Assembly: GCA_023412755.1 (NCBI GenBank)
Contig: JAEZCB010000008.1
Location: forward strand, 1 to 42,503
Source: Bacteroidota bacterium
GTDB lineage: Bacteria; Bacteroidota; Bacteroidia; Flavobacteriales_F; PHOS-HE28
Length of the DNA: 42,503 nt
Reading direction: 5' to 3'
Below are positions 40,541 to 42,503 of the stretch, piece after piece (the stretch's first letter is position 1; every line of letters starts with the position of its first letter). Position numbers and translations under genes: made by a program. The notes beneath the pieces are model-generated. The model saw only the letters and a list, made by a program, of their open reading frames with translations, did no database searches and was not told the origin of the DNA.

Positions 40541-42503
40541 TCAACGCATCAGGGTCACTTTTCCGGAGCGATCATGCTCCCTGCCATCGGTGCTCTTGGC
40601 CACCACCGTGTACACATACACACCGTTCATCTCTGGTCTACCATCGTGGGTACCGTCCCAGCCGAATTCCGGGTCGGTGGTCTCGAAGATCAATTCGCCC
40701 CAGCCATTGTAGATCCGCAGGTACATGGTCTCGAAGGGGCCGCCGCGCACGAAGAACACATCGTTCACACCATCGCCGTTCGGGCTGAAGGCGTTGGGCA
40801 GCTTCGGGGCGAGGATGTCCTTTTCGATGATGCTCACCAGGAGTGAGTCCTGATCGCTGCAACCCGCCTCGTTCGTCACGGTCTGTATGATGATGAACTG
40901 ACCAGCCTCCGCGTAGATGTGCTCGGGTGCGGCATTCAGGGAACCATGGCCATCGCCCAGGTCATAGATCCACGCTGTGGCGCCTTGTGAAAAGTCATTG
41001 ATCATGATCGGTGAATCCGTGATCAATTCACCTTCAACACTGAATCCAGCGACCGGTGGAGCGGCCACGTTGATCGAGCTTGTGATCGATGTGTGGCAGT
41101 TGTTCTGTGCGTAAACCGTGAGCATCACAGCGTGCTGCCCAGGTGTGGTGAACGGATGCTCCACCTGCGGGCCTGCAGCTGTGGATCCATCAGCGAACGT
41201 CCAATTCCAGCCGATGATCGGTGATCCTGTGGTGGAGCTGGCATCGGTCAACACTGTCGGAGCGTTGGCGCAGGCGATGCCATTCGTGAACGCTGCCGTG
41301 AGCGGATTCACGAAGGAGAGCGTGATCGTATCCATTGCGGCTGGGCAGAAGCCGTTGCCGGTGGTGGTGATGGTGAACTGCACCTGCTGGGCATTCTCAT
41401 CCGCAGCAACAGGCTGGTAGGTCGTGTTCGCCTGCGCTGGATCGCTGGTGAAGCCGCCAGCACCATTCGTGCTCCATAGCACGCCACCCGCATTGCTGAA
41501 GCTTGCGCCCAATTCCACCGGGAGCATCGCATCACAGGTGTTCTGATCGTTGCCCGCATCCACTACCGGCGGTTGCTGCAACGAAACGATCACAGTATCG
41601 GTGGCCGCTGGGCAACTTTCGTTGCCTGTGGTGGCGAGCACGAACTGCAGCTGCTGGAATACCAGGTCGGTATTACTGGGTACATAAGTCGCATTCAGGG
41701 TGGTGGCATCGGGTTGGAACGTGCCGGTGCCGGAAGTGCTCCATACTCCACCGCTTACTCCAATGATCGACCCGCTGAGGGCGATGGTGCTTCCATCGGC
41801 ACAGATGGTATGATCGATCCCGGCATTTGCGATCCGGGTCGGACCGATATCGATGAACACGGAATCGGTGCGATCGCCACAGACACCGTTGCCGATACCG
41901 GTAAGGATCAGATGTACGCCACCTGCGATGCTGTCCGCAGCCGTCGGCATGTAGATCGCATTCAACACGGTGGCATCAGGGTTGAAGGTGCCCGTACCGG
42001 TGGTCGCCCACTGGACGCTCGCAGCATGCTGCACGTTCGGCGCAAGCTGTACATCTTCCAGGCCATCGCACAGCAGCCGGTCGATGCCGGCGTTCACCAC
42101 CGGGGGCACATCATAATGCACCATCAATGTATCCCTACCCGGAGTGCATCCCTGGTTGTTCGTGGTGGTAAGGATCAGTGCGATATCGCCGATCACGAAA
42201 TCAGCCGGACCAGGGATGTATGTGGCGTTCAGGTCGATCGCCGACGGGGTGAACGTTCCTGTGCCGGTCGTGCTCCAGATACCCGTCGTCGTTCCATCCA
42301 CGGTTCCTTCCAGTGCGATCTCAGGCACGGTGCTGCAGGCGATCACATCCTGTCCGGCATCAGCGGCAAGCCCGCCACCGAAGGTGATCGTAAGTGCATC
42401 GTTCGCCGCCGCGCAAGGCGCCGTACCCATGGTGGCCACGGTCAGTGTCACCGATCCCGCGATGCTGTCCTGTGCGCTTGGGTAGTAGAGCGTCGTGAGT
42501 GCA
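40541..42503 (-). CDS. T9SS type B (gliding motility-associated) repeat protein, N-terminus outside the window
   Basis: At least 650 residues; the frame is open to the right edge, so the start is missing. Numbered from codon 42451: about 45 residues of one repeat, then four repeats of exactly 89 residues (31-386) each with (D/N)AGxDxxxC, a central W(S/A)T(S/T/N)G(T/A)G(T/G)F, an N-x-x-Y-x-P segment and a second Cys; then PKD-like domains (SPIIGWNWTFADGS with FTTPGQHAVMLTVYA, and TAWIYDLGDGHG with YAEAGQFIIIQTVTNE). The last about 95 residues are the type B sorting domain (LPNAFSPNGDGVNDVFFV, LRIYNGWGELIFETTD, WDGTHDGRPEMNGVYVYTVV). A surface adhesin or gliding-type filament is likely. Linked to the PorP/SprF gene 4 nt downstream. 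Confidence 0.92.
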   Translation of the reverse strand, partial: ALTTLYYPSAQDSIAGSVTLTVATMGTAPCAAANDALTITFGGGLAADAGQDVIACSTVPEIALEGTVDGTTTGIWSTTGTGTFTPSAIDLNATYIPGPADFVIGDIALILTTTNNQGCTPGRDTLMVHYDVPPVVNAGIDRLLCDGLEDVQLAPNVQHAASVQWATTGTGTFNPDATVLNAIYMPTAADSIAGGVHLILTGIGNGVCGDRTDSVFIDIGPTRIANAGIDHTICADGSTIALSGSIIGVSGGVWSTSGTGTFQPDATTLNATYVPSNTDLVFQQLQFVLATTGNESCPAATDTVIVSLQQPPVVDAGNDQNTCDAMLPVELGASFSNAGGVLWSTNGAGGFTSDPAQANTTYQPVAADENAQQVQFTITTTGNGFCPAAMDTITLSFVNPLTAAFTNGIACANAPTVLTDASSTTGSPIIGWNWTFADGSTAAGPQVEHPFTTPGQHAVMLTVYAQNNCHTSITSSINVAAPPVAGFSVEGELITDSPIMINDFSQGATAWIYDLGDGHGSLNAAPEHIYAEAGQFIIIQTVTNEAGCSDQDSLLVSIIEKDILAPKLPNAFSPNGDGVNDVFFVRGGPFETMYLRIYNGWGELIFETTDPEFGWDGTHDGRPEMNGVYVYTVVAKSTDGREHDRSGKVTLMR
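41294..42361 (-). repeat. Four tandem 267-bp (89-residue) coding repeats
   Basis: Repeat units at 42361-42095, 42094-41828, 41827-41561 and 41560-41294 on the minus strand are all exactly 267 bp, with a further partial unit up to the window edge. DNA and protein sequence vary among units while length and Cys spacing do not. This argues for constraint on length rather than recent duplication. They are not CRISPR-like. Confidence 0.85.

Noticed and set aside
41294..42503. Regular 267-bp repeats considered as CRISPR or satellite DNA
   Set aside because: They are coding repeats, diverged at DNA level, without short identical repeats and spacers.
1..42503. Defence system, prophage or insertion sequence
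   Set aside because: No integrase, transposase, restriction, toxin-antitoxin or CRISPR-associated text was seen on either strand; beyond T9SS the genes are mainly housekeeping and envelope functions.

Overview
The window reads as a chromosomal segment of a GC-rich member of the Bacteroidota, most likely Flavobacteriales-like. Evidence for this: proteins with type IX secretion (T9SS) type A and type B sorting domains, the T9SS/gliding lipoprotein PorW/SprE, a PorP/SprF-family outer-membrane protein, a gene order bactofilin - AtpI-like - AtpZ - atpBEFHAG without atpD/atpC, almost no Shine-Dalgarno sequences, and many -7 boxes of the Bacteroidota form TAnnTTTG. The placement rests on family knowledge; no database search was possible.

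Left part (1-4153, mainly minus strand): a glycine-rich secreted protein cut by the left edge, a T9SS type A cargo protein with its own promoter and terminator, then a decayed stress-type cluster: a DUF2254 remnant, a DUF421/YetF-like gene broken by an internal deletion, a ferritin-like DUF892 protein and a 55-residue DUF1328-like membrane peptide. A sigma-54-like -24/-12 element lies just upstream of this cluster, facing away from rpoN.

4449-13749: rpoN with a PAP2-like membrane protein, convergent galE, a large polytopic membrane protein whose frame runs into a tRNA(CAU) gene, a serine beta-lactamase-like hydrolase with a HAD phosphatase, methylmalonyl-CoA epimerase, a secreted protein and a small lipoprotein.

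13772-25982: a 2017-residue alpha-2-macroglobulin lipoprotein that keeps a CxEQ thioester motif, a HemG-like flavodoxin protoporphyrinogen oxidase, then a long minus-strand series: Sua5-type threonylcarbamoyl-AMP synthase, a cysteine-less ArsC-like protein, dxr, rseP, a receiver-only response regulator and an FAD oxidoreductase.

26176-33122: an outer-membrane beta-barrel and a class 3 lipase-like protein (plus), a GH3-family protein and an M23 peptidase (minus operon), and PorW/SprE (plus).

33185-39462 is the bactofilin/ATP synthase operon (F0 plus delta, alpha, gamma), closed by a strong hairpin at 39481-39512. On its far side, facing it, a T9SS type B protein with exact 89-residue repeats is followed by its PorP/SprF partner; the type B gene is cut by the right edge.

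Gene packing is tight: several convergent pairs overlap or almost touch (PAP2/galE 34 nt, lipase/GH3 24 nt, hemG/FAD oxidoreductase 8 nt, HAD/mce 1 nt apart). I saw no CRISPR array, prophage, insertion sequence or recognisable defence island. The most unusual material is the decayed stress cluster beside rpoN, the near-leaderless promoter arrangement, the CDS-tRNA overlap, the cysteine-less ArsC-like protein, and the exact-length adhesin repeats.
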